In this document: positions 36,635-45,086 of the stretch, piece by piece
How positions within the stretch are numbered: position 1 is the first letter of the stretch
Layout of the letters: every line of letters begins with the position of its first letter
NCBI GenBank assembly: GCA_902517455.1
Contig: CABYCN010000006.1
Location: 1 to 46,106 of the forward strand
Direction of reading: 5' to 3'
DNA from: an uncultured Pelagibacteraceae bacterium
GTDB lineage: Bacteria > Pseudomonadota > Alphaproteobacteria > Pelagibacterales > Pelagibacteraceae
Length of the DNA: 46,106 nucleotides
Position numbers and translations under genes: made by a program
The notes under the pieces: generated by a model
Database searches by the model: none
The model's input: the letters and a program-made list of their open reading frames with translations, nothing else
What the model was told of the DNA's origin: nothing

Positions 36635-37353
36635 TAAATTTTTATATTCAGTTCTTGAATTTTTTGTCTAATTTTTTTTAAATCTTCCCAAGAATATTTT
36701 TTATTTTCAGGAAACCTTATCAAGTAAGAGGGGCTTAAAGTAATCATAATTGGGAATGTTAAGTTTTTTAAAATAATTTCTTTCCATTCTCCTCTTTCAC
36801 TTAAAATCTTATTATTTGAACCTGTGACGGCCTCCATAGCAGTACTACCCATCAGCATGACAATTTTCGGGTTTATAATTGATATATGTTCTTTCAAAAA
36901 TATTGAATAGCGTTTTATTTCTTGAGATGTTGGTTTTCTGTCCTCTGGAGTTCTGAAGTTAATAGTATACGTTGAATAAATTTTATTTCGTTTTATATTA
37001 ATAGCTAAAAGCATTTTATCTAGTAAAGATCCAACTTCCCCCTGGAAAGGTAAACCTGACTTCTCTTCAGCTTCACTAGGTGCCTCCCCAATAAGCATGA
37101 TAGGCCCATCAATATCTCCGCCACCTAAAATAAGATTTTTTGAATTATCTTTCAATTTACAATTTTCAATTGAATTAATTTTATTTTTAAGATTTAGTAA
37201 TTTTTTGTTTTTATCTGAATTGTTAACAGTTTCATTTTTCCTAACATTTTTAAATCTATTAATTGGCTTGTTGCTAAAAACAAATTCGGGTTCTATTGTG
37301 TCAATTAATTCTTTAGCATAATTAGCGTTTTGATTTAAATCACTTTTAGTCAT
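36634..37353 (-). CDS. Family-4-like uracil-DNA glycosylase without iron-sulfur cysteines
   Basis: A 239-residue protein with the family 4/5 uracil-DNA glycosylase fold: motif A GEAPSEAEEKSGLPFQG (89-105) followed by GSLLDKML, and a motif B region LSPSYLIR (206-213). Two departures are visible. The protein contains a single cysteine (C65), so the four ligands of the [4Fe-4S] cluster of classical family 4 enzymes are missing. The motif B histidine position holds Ser207. The Cys loss resembles what I recall for other alphaproteobacterial members. The first 60 residues are low-complexity and Asn/Lys-rich. It starts 11 bases from the divergent TPR gene and overlaps rnhB. Confidence 0.8.
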   Translation of the reverse strand: MTKSDLNQNANYAKELIDTIEPEFVFSNKPINRFKNVRKNETVNNSDKNKKLLNLKNKINSIENCKLKDNSKNLILGGGDIDGPIMLIGEAPSEAEEKSGLPFQGEVGSLLDKMLLAINIKRNKIYSTYTINFRTPEDRKPTSQEIKRYSIFLKEHISIINPKIVMLMGSTAMEAVTGSNNKILSERGEWKEIILKNLTFPIMITLSPSYLIRFPENKKYSWEDLKKIRQKIQELNIKI

Positions 37354-37364
37354 AAAGTATATAT

Positions 37365-39063
37365 ATGTTTGTAAAAAAAATTAAAATCATTTTATTCATA
37401 TTATTAGTCTATCAAAATCCTCTTTATTCTAAAAGTGATAGTTTTGATGACTTTAACTCTAGGAATTTATCAAAATATTTTTCAGGACTTGTCGCTTTTG
37501 AAAACAAGGATAACTCATCTGCATTAAATTTTTTTAATTCCTCTAAAATTCTAATTGATAGGCACGATCCATATTTAAAAAAATACGTTTATTCTTTAGT
37601 TTTAGAGAATAAGATTTCTCAAGCTATAAATGTAATTAAAAGAAATAAAGATAAAAAAAATTCAAATTTTTTTGATGCTCATTTATTGTTAATTCTGGAC
37701 AGTCTTAAAAAAAATAATTTGAATCAGGCTTACATTCATCTAAAAAAAACTCAGAGACTAGCTAAAAAGGATAGATTTAACTCTGCAATATTGGAAAGCT
37801 TAAAACAGTATTTATATGTTTTCCAGGAAAATAAGATTTTAAATGATAAAAAAAATTTCGGTCAACTTTCAATAATTTCAGAAACTTTTCAGAGATGTTA
37901 TCTAAATGATAAAGATACTAGTATCTATTTTTCTAATTTAATTAACAATACTGAGGCTGATTATACCAGATATACCTTTTTTTATTTAAATTATCTGATT
38001 GAGAATAATAAAATTAGTGAAGCTCAAAAAATATCAGGAAATATAAAGTACATTAATAGCACATTATTATTATCCCAAGCTAAAAACTGGATAGAAAGTG
38101 ATGATTTGGAAAAATTTTCTAGTGTCTTTTCTTGTAAAAACTATAACGACGTAATAAGTGAATTCTTATTCCTGATTTCAAATTTGTACTCATCTCAGGA
38201 TAATTTTGAAAAGTCAAATTTTTATTTAAACTTATCTGATTTTCTTAATCCAAAATTCATCTTCAATTTATCTTTAGTGGCAGAGAATTACTATTTTAAT
38301 GGACAGTATAAAAAAACCAAGAAAATCCTAAAAAAACTTTAAAAAGGATAACAATTTTTATTTTTGGTACAGAATTAAAAAGGAAGCACAAATAATTGAT
38401 AAAATAAACAATAAAGATGCGTCTCTAAATTTCATTACGACGGAGTTCAATAAAATTAATCAGCCTAATATTAAGATGTTATTTGATATTGCAAATTTTT
38501 ACAAAAATGCCAAGGAATATAAGAAAGCTATTATGTATTACACTAAAATTATATCTTCGATTAATGACGATAATCAAATTAAATCTGATTTACTTTACCG
38601 GAGGGGAGGTAGTTTTGAAAGATTAGGTGAATATGAAAACGCAGACAAAGATTTACTTCTATCGTTAAAAATAAATCCGCAAGACGCTTATGTTTTAAAT
38701 TATCTTGCTTATTCCTGGCTTGAAAGGGATTATAAAATAAACGAGGCAATTAAAATGCTTGAAAATGCTTATGCTTCAAAAAATAATGACCCTTATATAA
38801 TCGACTCTATTGGTTGGGCTTATTATCTTATTGATGACTATGTTAAGGCTGAGAAATTTCTTAAAAGAGCAGTCGAATTAATGCCTGATGATCCAATAGT
38901 TAACGATCATTACGGAGACATTTTGTGGAAATTAGATAGAAAAATACAAGCAAGATATTTTTGGGAAAATGTTCTTAAAATGGATGATGCTGAAAAAGAA
39001 ATGTTAGAAAAAATTAATATAAAATTAATTGAAGGTCTTGAAAATTTTAAAAATGATATTTAA
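37365..39063 (+). pseudogene. TPR-repeat exported protein, interrupted by a frameshift
   Basis: A tetratricopeptide protein of about 565 residues when the two parts are joined. It has a signal peptide (about 1-22, ending LYS) and many helical TPR-like repeats; the C-terminal half has clear TPRs such as YVLNYLAYSWLERD and IIDSIGWAYYLIDDYVKA. The first frame stops at TAA 38340-38342. The second frame is open from 38332 with no start before 38476. Removing one base from the A7 run at 38330-38336 joins them without a gap (ILKNFKKDNNFYFWYR). So this is a recent mutation, a sequencing error, or slippage on A7. It may be a periplasmic or outer-membrane-associated scaffold. ispE overlaps its end by 11 bases. 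Confidence 0.75.
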
Positions 39064-39898
39064 AAAAGTTAAATCTTATGCCAAAATTAATCTAGCACTC
39101 AACATAACCGGTAAAACTCTATTTCTGCATAAAATTGAAAGTATTATAGCATTTGCTTTGTTGCATGATGTTATTTTTATTAAAAGAATTAAATCTAATA
39201 AACATAATATTTCGTTTAGTGGAAAGTTTTCAAATAAAATAGGTGATAAAAATACCGTCTCTAAATTATTAGAGATTTTGGATAAAAAAAAAATCTTAAA
39301 AAATAAAAAATTTAGAATCAAAATTAACAAAAATATTCCTTTTAAAGCAGGTTTAGGTGGCGGTTCCATGAATGCCGCAAATATTCTAAAATATTTTATT
39401 GAAAAGAAAGTAGCTAAAATAAAAAAAAAGGATATTCCAAAAATTTGTAAACTAGTTGGATCTGATGTAATTCTTGGTCTAAATTCTTCTAACTCAATTC
39501 TTACCTCAAAAAACCAGATAAAATATGTCAATAATAGTAAAAAATATCATATTTTATTGGTTAAACCTGATTTTGGTTGTAGCACTAAAAAAATATTCTC
39601 TAAAGTAAGGAAATTTAATAAACCGTATTTAAATAAACCCCATAAAAGAATGTTTGATATTAATTTTTTAAAAAAACTTGGTAATTCTCTTGAGTCTATT
39701 GTCTTTAATAAATATCCAAAGTTGAAAAAAATTAAATTATATTTAGAAAATATAACTGACCCAATTTTTGTAAGAATGTCCGGTTCAGGATCAGTTTTAG
39801 TTGGGTATTATCAATCAAAAAAAAGATGTGAAAATGCAAAAAAGAAATTTAAAAGAAAATATAAAAATTACTGGTGTATATCTTCAAAAACTATATAA
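39053..39898 (+). CDS. ispE: 4-diphosphocytidyl-2-C-methyl-D-erythritol kinase
   Basis: GHMP kinase of the MEP isoprenoid pathway. It has an N-terminal SYAKINLALNITG with the substrate Lys/Asn, and the ATP-binding loop PFKAGLGGGSMNAA at 96-109. The C-terminal MSGSGSVLVGYY stabilises the phosphates. I chose the ATG at 39053 (281 residues), which overlaps the TPR gene by 11 bases. The frame runs upstream to 39029 but that adds only MKVLKILK. It is very lysine-rich, as are most proteins here. With ispH it contributes IPP for ubiquinone, heme o and retinal. A tRNA gene follows after 33 bases. Confidence 0.93.
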   Translation: MIFKKVKSYAKINLALNITGKTLFLHKIESIIAFALLHDVIFIKRIKSNKHNISFSGKFSNKIGDKNTVSKLLEILDKKKILKNKKFRIKINKNIPFKAGLGGGSMNAANILKYFIEKKVAKIKKKDIPKICKLVGSDVILGLNSSNSILTSKNQIKYVNNSKKYHILLVKPDFGCSTKKIFSKVRKFNKPYLNKPHKRMFDINFLKKLGNSLESIVFNKYPKLKKIKLYLENITDPIFVRMSGSGSVLVGYYQSKKRCENAKKKFKRKYKNYWCISSKTI

Positions 39899-39931
39899 AT
39901 TTTACTTTTTTATGTTATACGGACTTATTAT

Positions 39932-40005
39932 TGGGGCGTAGCCAAGCGGTAAGGCACGGGTTTTTGGTACCTGCATCCTAGGTTCGAATCCTAGCGCCCC
40001 AGCCA
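39932..40005 (+). tRNA. tRNA-Gln (anticodon TTG), CCA encoded
   Basis: A full cloverleaf can be drawn: acceptor TGGGGCG/CGCCCCA (39932-39938 with 39995-40001), D-arm GCC..GGC, anticodon stem CGGGT/ACCTG with loop TTTTGGT and anticodon TTG at 39964-39966, and T-arm CTAGG-TTCGAAT-CCTAG (39978-39994). Discriminator G40002 is followed by encoded CCA (40003-40005). TTG reads CAA/CAG glutamine. A TTATAC at 39915-39920, 12 bases before the 5' end, may be its -10 element. Only three bases separate the CCA from the start codon of the CCA-adding enzyme. Confidence 0.96.
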
Positions 40006-40008
40006 CTT

Positions 40009-41283
40009 ATGAAAAACTTTTTTGATAAAATATTTTTTAGATCAAATAACTTAAATAATATTAGTCAAAATATTGAAAACCTTACTAACAAAACACCCGC
40101 TCATAAAATTTTTACTCTAATCAATTCTTATTCTTCAGATAGCGAAATCAGATATGTTGGAGGATGTATAAGAAAAATAATTAATGAAGAAAAAGTAGAT
40201 GATATTGATTTAGCAACTAATTTAGAACCAAAAGAAGTTTGTGAAATTTTTAAAAAAGCAAAAATTAATTTTTATGAGACCGGTATTGATCATGGAACTA
40301 TTACTGCTGTAATTGAGGATTTTAAATTTGAAATAACTTCTCTTAGAAAGGATGTATCCTCTGACGGGAGACATGCTAAAGTAGAGTTTTCAAAAAATTG
40401 GAAGGAGGATGCTTCGAGGAGAGATTTCACAATCAATTCAATTTACTCTGATAGTGATGGAAATTTATTTGACCCTTATAATGGCAAAAACGACCTAGAA
40501 AAAGGATATGTAAATTTTATAGGTGATACTGATAAAAGAATTAAAGAAGATTATTTAAGAATATTAAGATACATAAGATTTTTTTTAAATTATTCAAAAC
40601 ATCCCCACAATTTAGAGATTATAAGAAAATTAAAAATTAATATTGGTGGAGTAGCAAAATTATCCAAAGAAAGATTAATAGATGAATTAAAAAAAATTAT
40701 AAAATTAGATACAATGGAAAAATTGTCTAAAGATAGATTGAGTATGGATTTAATTTTGATGATTTTTCCTGAACTTAAAAACATAGAAATCTTTTCTAAG
40801 CTAAATGCAACTCAAATAGAAACTTTAAAAAATACAGATTTTATTTTTTTACTGTCTTTATTAATAGTAGATGAAACAGACAATAGTGAATATTTTTTAT
40901 ATAAATACAATATGTCTAATAAAGATCAAAAAAGGATAAAAATTCTTATTAATTTTTATAAAGATAAAATTGATAAAAAAAAATTTACAGAAAATAATTT
41001 AAACAAAATTTTGTATTACCATGGGCGGGAATCTGTAATTGATATTTTAAATTTTGGGATAATAAAACTAAAAAGACTCGACAAGAAATTAATTGAATTA
41101 ATTAGTCTTTACAGAGATAAAATAATCCCAGCTATGCCTATAGGAGCAAAATTATTAATGACTAAATATAAGATACCCGAGGGAAAACAATTAGGTTCGA
41201 AGCTTAAGATGATTGAAGAAGAATGGATTAAGAATAACTTTCAAATTTCTGATAATCAAATTGATAATATAATAAATAACTAA
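40009..41283 (+). CDS. cca: CCA tRNA nucleotidyltransferase / poly(A) polymerase family
   Basis: Class II nucleotidyltransferase, 424 residues, adding or repairing the 3' CCA of tRNAs. The catalytic head has RYVGGCIRK (49-56) and the metal-binding DxD (D65, D67 in VDDIDLAT). The ribose motif follows in DHGTITAVI, and the nucleotide-binding RRDFTINSIY supplies the template residues. No C-terminal HD domain is seen. The shape fits the alphaproteobacterial CCA enzyme; a poly(A) polymerase role cannot be excluded. It begins 3 bases after tRNA-Gln with no Shine-Dalgarno, so tRNA 3' processing would leave a leaderless mRNA. Its TAA overlaps the greA stop by 4 bases. Confidence 0.9.
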   Translation: MKNFFDKIFFRSNNLNNISQNIENLTNKTPAHKIFTLINSYSSDSEIRYVGGCIRKIINEEKVDDIDLATNLEPKEVCEIFKKAKINFYETGIDHGTITAVIEDFKFEITSLRKDVSSDGRHAKVEFSKNWKEDASRRDFTINSIYSDSDGNLFDPYNGKNDLEKGYVNFIGDTDKRIKEDYLRILRYIRFFLNYSKHPHNLEIIRKLKINIGGVAKLSKERLIDELKKIIKLDTMEKLSKDRLSMDLILMIFPELKNIEIFSKLNATQIETLKNTDFIFLLSLLIVDETDNSEYFLYKYNMSNKDQKRIKILINFYKDKIDKKKFTENNLNKILYYHGRESVIDILNFGIIKLKRLDKKLIELISLYRDKIIPAMPIGAKLLMTKYKIPEGKQLGSKLKMIEEEWIKNNFQISDNQIDNIINN

Positions 41284-41756
41284 ACATATTTAACATCTTT
41301 AATTTCAAAGTTTTTAACACCTGCAGGTGTATTAATCTCAACTAAGCTATTTTTCTTTTTTCCAATCAGTCCTCTACCAATAGGAGATTGAAAATAAATT
41401 AATTTTTCTTTGAGATCTGCCTCATCTTTACCTACAATTTTATAGCTAATCTTTTCACCATTATCTAAATTTTCTAAAAAAACTGTCGAACCAAAAATTA
41501 CTTTGCCATCATTGCTCAATTTCGTAACATCAATTACGTTTGCTCTTGTAATTATATCATTAATTTCATTTATCCGACCCTCATTGTGTGATTGTTCCTC
41601 CTTTGCGGCATGATATTCTGCATTCTCTTTTAAATCTCCATGCGATCTTGCTTCAGCGATAGCAGTTACAATTTCAGGCCTTTTTTTTTCTTTTAAAAAA
41701 ACCAACTCATCTTTTAATTTCTTTAGACCATTCAAAGTAATTGGTTCTTTATCCAT
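41280..41756 (-). CDS. greA: Transcription elongation factor GreA
   Basis: Binds the RNA polymerase secondary channel and stimulates cleavage of backtracked transcripts. At 158 residues it has the N-terminal coiled coil with the acidic tip (the family DxxENAEY-type segment is visible as GDLKENAEYHAAKEEQ) and a C-terminal FKBP-like domain ending in FEIKDVKYV. The N-terminal PITLNGLKKLKDEL is typical. It starts one base after hemF ends and converges with cca, sharing 4 bases of stop codon. Confidence 0.96.
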   Translation of the reverse strand: MDKEPITLNGLKKLKDELVFLKEKKRPEIVTAIAEARSHGDLKENAEYHAAKEEQSHNEGRINEINDIITRANVIDVTKLSNDGKVIFGSTVFLENLDNGEKISYKIVGKDEADLKEKLIYFQSPIGRGLIGKKKNSLVEINTPAGVKNFEIKDVKYV

Positions 41757-41757
41757 T

Positions 41758-42585
41758 TTATTTCCATTTTGCTATTGGTGGTAATGACATTAATATACCT
41801 TCAACATTTCCACCGGTTTGTAATCCAAATTTAGTACCCCTGTCATACAATAGATTAAACTCTGCGTATCTGCCTCTTTTAATGTATTGCATCTCCTTAT
41901 CTTTAACAGTCCATTTCTTTTTAATTTTTTTTTGAATAATCTTATTAAATATTAATTGAAAAGTTATACCTACATCTCTTACAAATTTAAAATCTTTATC
42001 AAAGTTATCATTTTTATAGTCAAAAAAAATTCCTCCTATACCCCTTTGTTCTTTTCTATGAGGTAAATAAAAGTATTCATCACACCATTTTTTGTATTTT
42101 TTATAATATTTTTTATTATGTCTGTTACACATATTTTTTAAAATCTTATGAATTTTTTTTTTTTCATTGAGATCGATCTTTGAGGGCGTTACATCCATCC
42201 CACCCCCAAACCATTCTCTGGTCGTGCAAATATATCTTGTATTAAAATGCATTGCTGGAATAAATGGATTTTTCATATGCATAACTACTGAAATTCCAGA
42301 TGCCCAGAATCTCGGATCTTTTTGTGCGCCAGGTATGTTTTTTTGAAATTCTTTTGGAAACTTACCATAGACTTTTGAAAAGTTTACGCCAACTTTTTCA
42401 AAAATTTTACCGTTTTGTAATATTCTATACTCACCGCCACCTTCATCTGTTTTAGAATTTCTTGTCCAAGTCTTTGATTTAAAGTTGATTTTATTTTTCT
42501 CAATTTTACAAATATCATTACAAAATGCTTCTTGAAGGGTTTTAAACCAATTACTTGTTAAATCTTTTTTAATTTCTAAGTTCAT
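41758..42585 (-). CDS. hemF: Oxygen-dependent coproporphyrinogen III oxidase
   Basis: Aerobic oxidative decarboxylation of coproporphyrinogen III to protoporphyrinogen IX in heme synthesis, feeding the oxidase encoded in this window. Its 275 residues are near the family's lower range but complete. Conserved segments are SVVMHMKNPFIPAMHFNTRY with the catalytic-site His, WFGGGMDVTPSKID, and the C-terminal RGRYAEFNLLYDRGTKFGLQTGG with the signature Arg residues. It overlaps trmL by four bases (ATGA). The enzyme needs oxygen, in line with an aerobic lifestyle. Confidence 0.96.
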   Translation of the reverse strand: MNLEIKKDLTSNWFKTLQEAFCNDICKIEKNKINFKSKTWTRNSKTDEGGGEYRILQNGKIFEKVGVNFSKVYGKFPKEFQKNIPGAQKDPRFWASGISVVMHMKNPFIPAMHFNTRYICTTREWFGGGMDVTPSKIDLNEKKKIHKILKNMCNRHNKKYYKKYKKWCDEYFYLPHRKEQRGIGGIFFDYKNDNFDKDFKFVRDVGITFQLIFNKIIQKKIKKKWTVKDKEMQYIKRGRYAEFNLLYDRGTKFGLQTGGNVEGILMSLPPIAKWK

Positions 42586-43055
42586 ATCAATTTCATTTGT
42601 TTTAAACTTTCAGCTAATATTATCGCTACAGACGATGCAATATTAAGTGAACGTTTATTAACTTTCATTGGTATTTTTAATCTATCTTTGATTAACTTGT
42701 GAATACTTTCAGGTACCCCAGCACTTTCCCTTCCAAATAAAATTGTATCATTTTCATCAAATTTAAATTTTGTATAAGATATAGATGCTTTAGTAGTCAT
42801 CAATATAATTCTTTGACTTTCTTTATATTTAAAAAAATCATTTGAACTTTTGTAAAATTTGATGTCTTTCTCCTCCATATAATCCATTACAACTCTTTTA
42901 AATCTTTTATCACTTAATAAAAATCCACAGGGCTCTATAATTTCTAATTGTGCTCCTAGACAAGCGCATGTTCTAATTATTGCAGCCGTATTTTGTGGAA
43001 TATCTGGCTCGTAGAGAGCAATTTTTAAACCTCCATTAGAATTAATATTTTTCAT
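42582..43055 (-). CDS. trmL: tRNA (cytidine34/uridine34-2'-O)-methyltransferase
   Basis: SPOUT methyltransferase that 2'-O-methylates the wobble base of certain tRNAs. At 157 residues it has IALYEPDIPQNTAAIIRTCA in the N-terminal half. The knot motifs are ILFGRESAGVPE (SAM binding), IPMKVNKRSLNIASSVAIIL and a short C-terminus. The first ten residues (MKNINSNGGL) are a small extension before the usual start of the fold. It is the first gene of a minus-strand trmL-hemF-greA run and diverges from the TPR-barrel gene over a 50-base gap. Confidence 0.92.
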   Translation of the reverse strand: MKNINSNGGLKIALYEPDIPQNTAAIIRTCACLGAQLEIIEPCGFLLSDKRFKRVVMDYMEEKDIKFYKSSNDFFKYKESQRIILMTTKASISYTKFKFDENDTILFGRESAGVPESIHKLIKDRLKIPMKVNKRSLNIASSVAIILAESLKQMKLI

Positions 43056-43105
43056 ATTTTAACTATAAATATAAATTCTATTGGGGTAAATATTCAAACA
43101 ATAAA

Positions 43106-44983
43106 ATGTCTATTTCTAAAAAAAAGTCCAATCTAAAAAGAAAAAGATATAATCATAAGAGAAAAAAATCTAATCAAAAAAGAGTAAAAACCAATTCTAT
43201 CGGGATATTATTTGCCTTTATTGCCTTCATATCCTTATTTGTAGAGATAACAAAACCTGTTCCAGTATTGTCAGAAGAAGAAAAGCTGATCACTCAAAAT
43301 CAAATTTTAGAAAACCCGAACGATATAAAGTTAAATTATAAGTATGCTAGGCAACAGTTTGCTGCAAAAAATATAGATGAAGGTATTAATACAATAGAAA
43401 AATTAGCTCAAATTTATCCTAATAATATACAGATTAAATTAGACCTCCTCGCAATTTATAAAGAAGCAAATTTAGAGGAGAAGGCTTTAGCAATAATTGA
43501 TGAAATTAAAAAAAATGAAAATACTACAGAAAACAATCTAAAATTCGTTGAGAAATTTGAGTCGACATTTAAGAAAGAAGAAGAGAGCAAAACTCTTCTT
43601 TCCCATATGACAGGTATATTTAAACATCAAGTAAAATCCTCACCTAGTCTTCTTGCTAATATGGAGGAAATTGGCAAAATTTCAGAAAGTATTCTTAAAA
43701 ATAGAAGTATTAAGAATGAATATGTTGCAAAAAAAAATGTGACTTGGAGTCAGATTTTACAAAATCCGAAAGATATGAAGCTTAATTATCAATTTGCAAG
43801 ACAACAATTTAAAGCAGGACATGTAAAAGAGGGCATATCTGCAATAAAGAGAATGAGTAAAATTTATCCAGATAATATTAAGATTAAATTAGATTTACTT
43901 GGTGTTTATAAACAAACCGACATGAAAAAGGAAGCATATGCTTTGATTAAAGAGATAAAGCAAAATCAAAACACAACTGACATACAACTTGATTTTGTAA
44001 AACAAATAGAATCCTCTTTTAATTTTATTCATAGCGAACCAGTAGCACCTCCGGAATGGATGATATCTGCTTTGATATCCTACGGATACAATCAAGACAA
44101 CAACGTTAGCAATGTGACCAAGGACAATAAACAGATCAGTAACAATGAAGTTATTTCTTTCGCAGATCCAAAATTTGACAACACTTCAACCAAAAATATA
44201 GGAGTCACAGCTTTTAAATTCTTTGGGGAAAAATCATCTTTTATGATAAATGCTAATTTAGGTAATTCAGATCAACATCAAGGTACTTCGGGTGATTATG
44301 ATAATTACGGGATGGTTTTTTCGATGGATACGTATTTAGGAGATTTCAATTTTGCTCCATTCTTAATGATGAGTAAATATGAAAATAAATATAGTGCAGA
44401 AATGTTATCAAATCTTGTTGGAATAAATGGATCATTTTTAAAAGGAGAAAAACATAAATTTAGTTATGGATATTCATTGACTGACACCAAGTATAATCAA
44501 AATTCATCTTATGATGCTATTAGAGACTTTAATTCAACAACAGATAGTTTTTCTTTAGGATATAATTTTTATAAAAATGATAAAATCTCTTTTACTACTG
44601 GATTAACTTATGCAGACTCAGATGTACTAGTTGATGCTGGAAATGATTATTCATCTTATGATATAGATTTGAGAGCTAATTTTTCTCTCCCTTGGGCTTA
44701 CTTTTCAATTGGGGAAAGTTTAACTTTTACAGATTACAAAAATGCTGACACTTCTTTAAGTACAAATAAAAGATCTGATACTGTAAATACTGTTGATTTA
44801 TCAATTAGTAAAGCCCTAGGTGACTTTATAACATCGCTTGATCCAAACAAAAACTTAGTTATGAATTTAGCTTTTGAAAGAACATTTTCTGAGTCCAATA
44901 TAATGAATTATGACTATATTTCTGACGCAGTCTCATTTGGACTTTCAAAGTCTTTCGATTTAAGCAAGATGTTTGCAAAATAA
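43106..44983 (+). CDS. TPR plus C-terminal beta-barrel outer-membrane candidate
   Basis: I do not recognise a named family for this 625-residue protein. It starts with about 29 highly basic residues, then one hydrophobic segment (31-48) that is either a long-n-region signal or an anchor. Residues 65-155 and 215-305 are two TPR-like units, about half identical and exactly 150 residues apart. From about 315 to 625 the sequence alternates polar and aromatic strands (ISALISYGYNQDNNVSN, YGMVFSMDTYLGDFNF, AYFSIGESLTFTDY), as in a beta-barrel of 12-14 strands. TPR plus barrel occurs in Slam-type surface lipoprotein modifiers and in polysaccharide exporters such as BcsC. A repetitive exported protein is encoded next. 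Confidence 0.7.
   Translation: MSISKKKSNLKRKRYNHKRKKSNQKRVKTNSIGILFAFIAFISLFVEITKPVPVLSEEEKLITQNQILENPNDIKLNYKYARQQFAAKNIDEGINTIEKLAQIYPNNIQIKLDLLAIYKEANLEEKALAIIDEIKKNENTTENNLKFVEKFESTFKKEEESKTLLSHMTGIFKHQVKSSPSLLANMEEIGKISESILKNRSIKNEYVAKKNVTWSQILQNPKDMKLNYQFARQQFKAGHVKEGISAIKRMSKIYPDNIKIKLDLLGVYKQTDMKKEAYALIKEIKQNQNTTDIQLDFVKQIESSFNFIHSEPVAPPEWMISALISYGYNQDNNVSNVTKDNKQISNNEVISFADPKFDNTSTKNIGVTAFKFFGEKSSFMINANLGNSDQHQGTSGDYDNYGMVFSMDTYLGDFNFAPFLMMSKYENKYSAEMLSNLVGINGSFLKGEKHKFSYGYSLTDTKYNQNSSYDAIRDFNSTTDSFSLGYNFYKNDKISFTTGLTYADSDVLVDAGNDYSSYDIDLRANFSLPWAYFSIGESLTFTDYKNADTSLSTNKRSDTVNTVDLSISKALGDFITSLDPNKNLVMNLAFERTFSESNIMNYDYISDAVSFGLSKSFDLSKMFAK
43298..44020 (+). repeat. Internal duplication in the TPR-barrel gene
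   Basis: Two copies of an about 91-codon unit lie at 43298-43570 and 43748-44020, offset by exactly 450 bases with no gaps between the translated copies. Both read x-QIL-x-NP-x-D-x-KLNY and end near ESxF. About half of the residues are identical and most changes are conservative. The 59-residue spacer between the copies is unrelated, with a possible amphipathic character. Confidence 0.88.
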
Positions 44984-45086
44984 TAGAAAGTTTTTATTTC
45001 AATCAAAGGTTGAAGATATTTCTACGACATTTAAAAATTCAGAAGTATATTTTCATATTAAAGTATGGAATAAGAAAAATACTTTA
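44984..45086 (+). promoter_or_regulatory. Intergenic region before the repetitive exoprotein gene
   Basis: This 103-base gap is long for this window and suggests that the exoprotein has its own promoter. It contains a TAGAAA / TTTCTA inverted repeat near its left half and several A/T-rich -10-like hexamers, but I see no -35/-10 pair that I would defend. No T-run terminator hairpin follows the TPR-barrel gene. No Shine-Dalgarno precedes the ATG at 45087. Confidence 0.25.

Noticed and set aside
43106-44983. Firm naming of the TPR-barrel gene as a Slam surface lipoprotein modifier
   Set aside because: The architecture is similar, but I cannot confirm the barrel family by eye and the neighbouring exported protein shows no lipobox, which is the expected Slam client feature.
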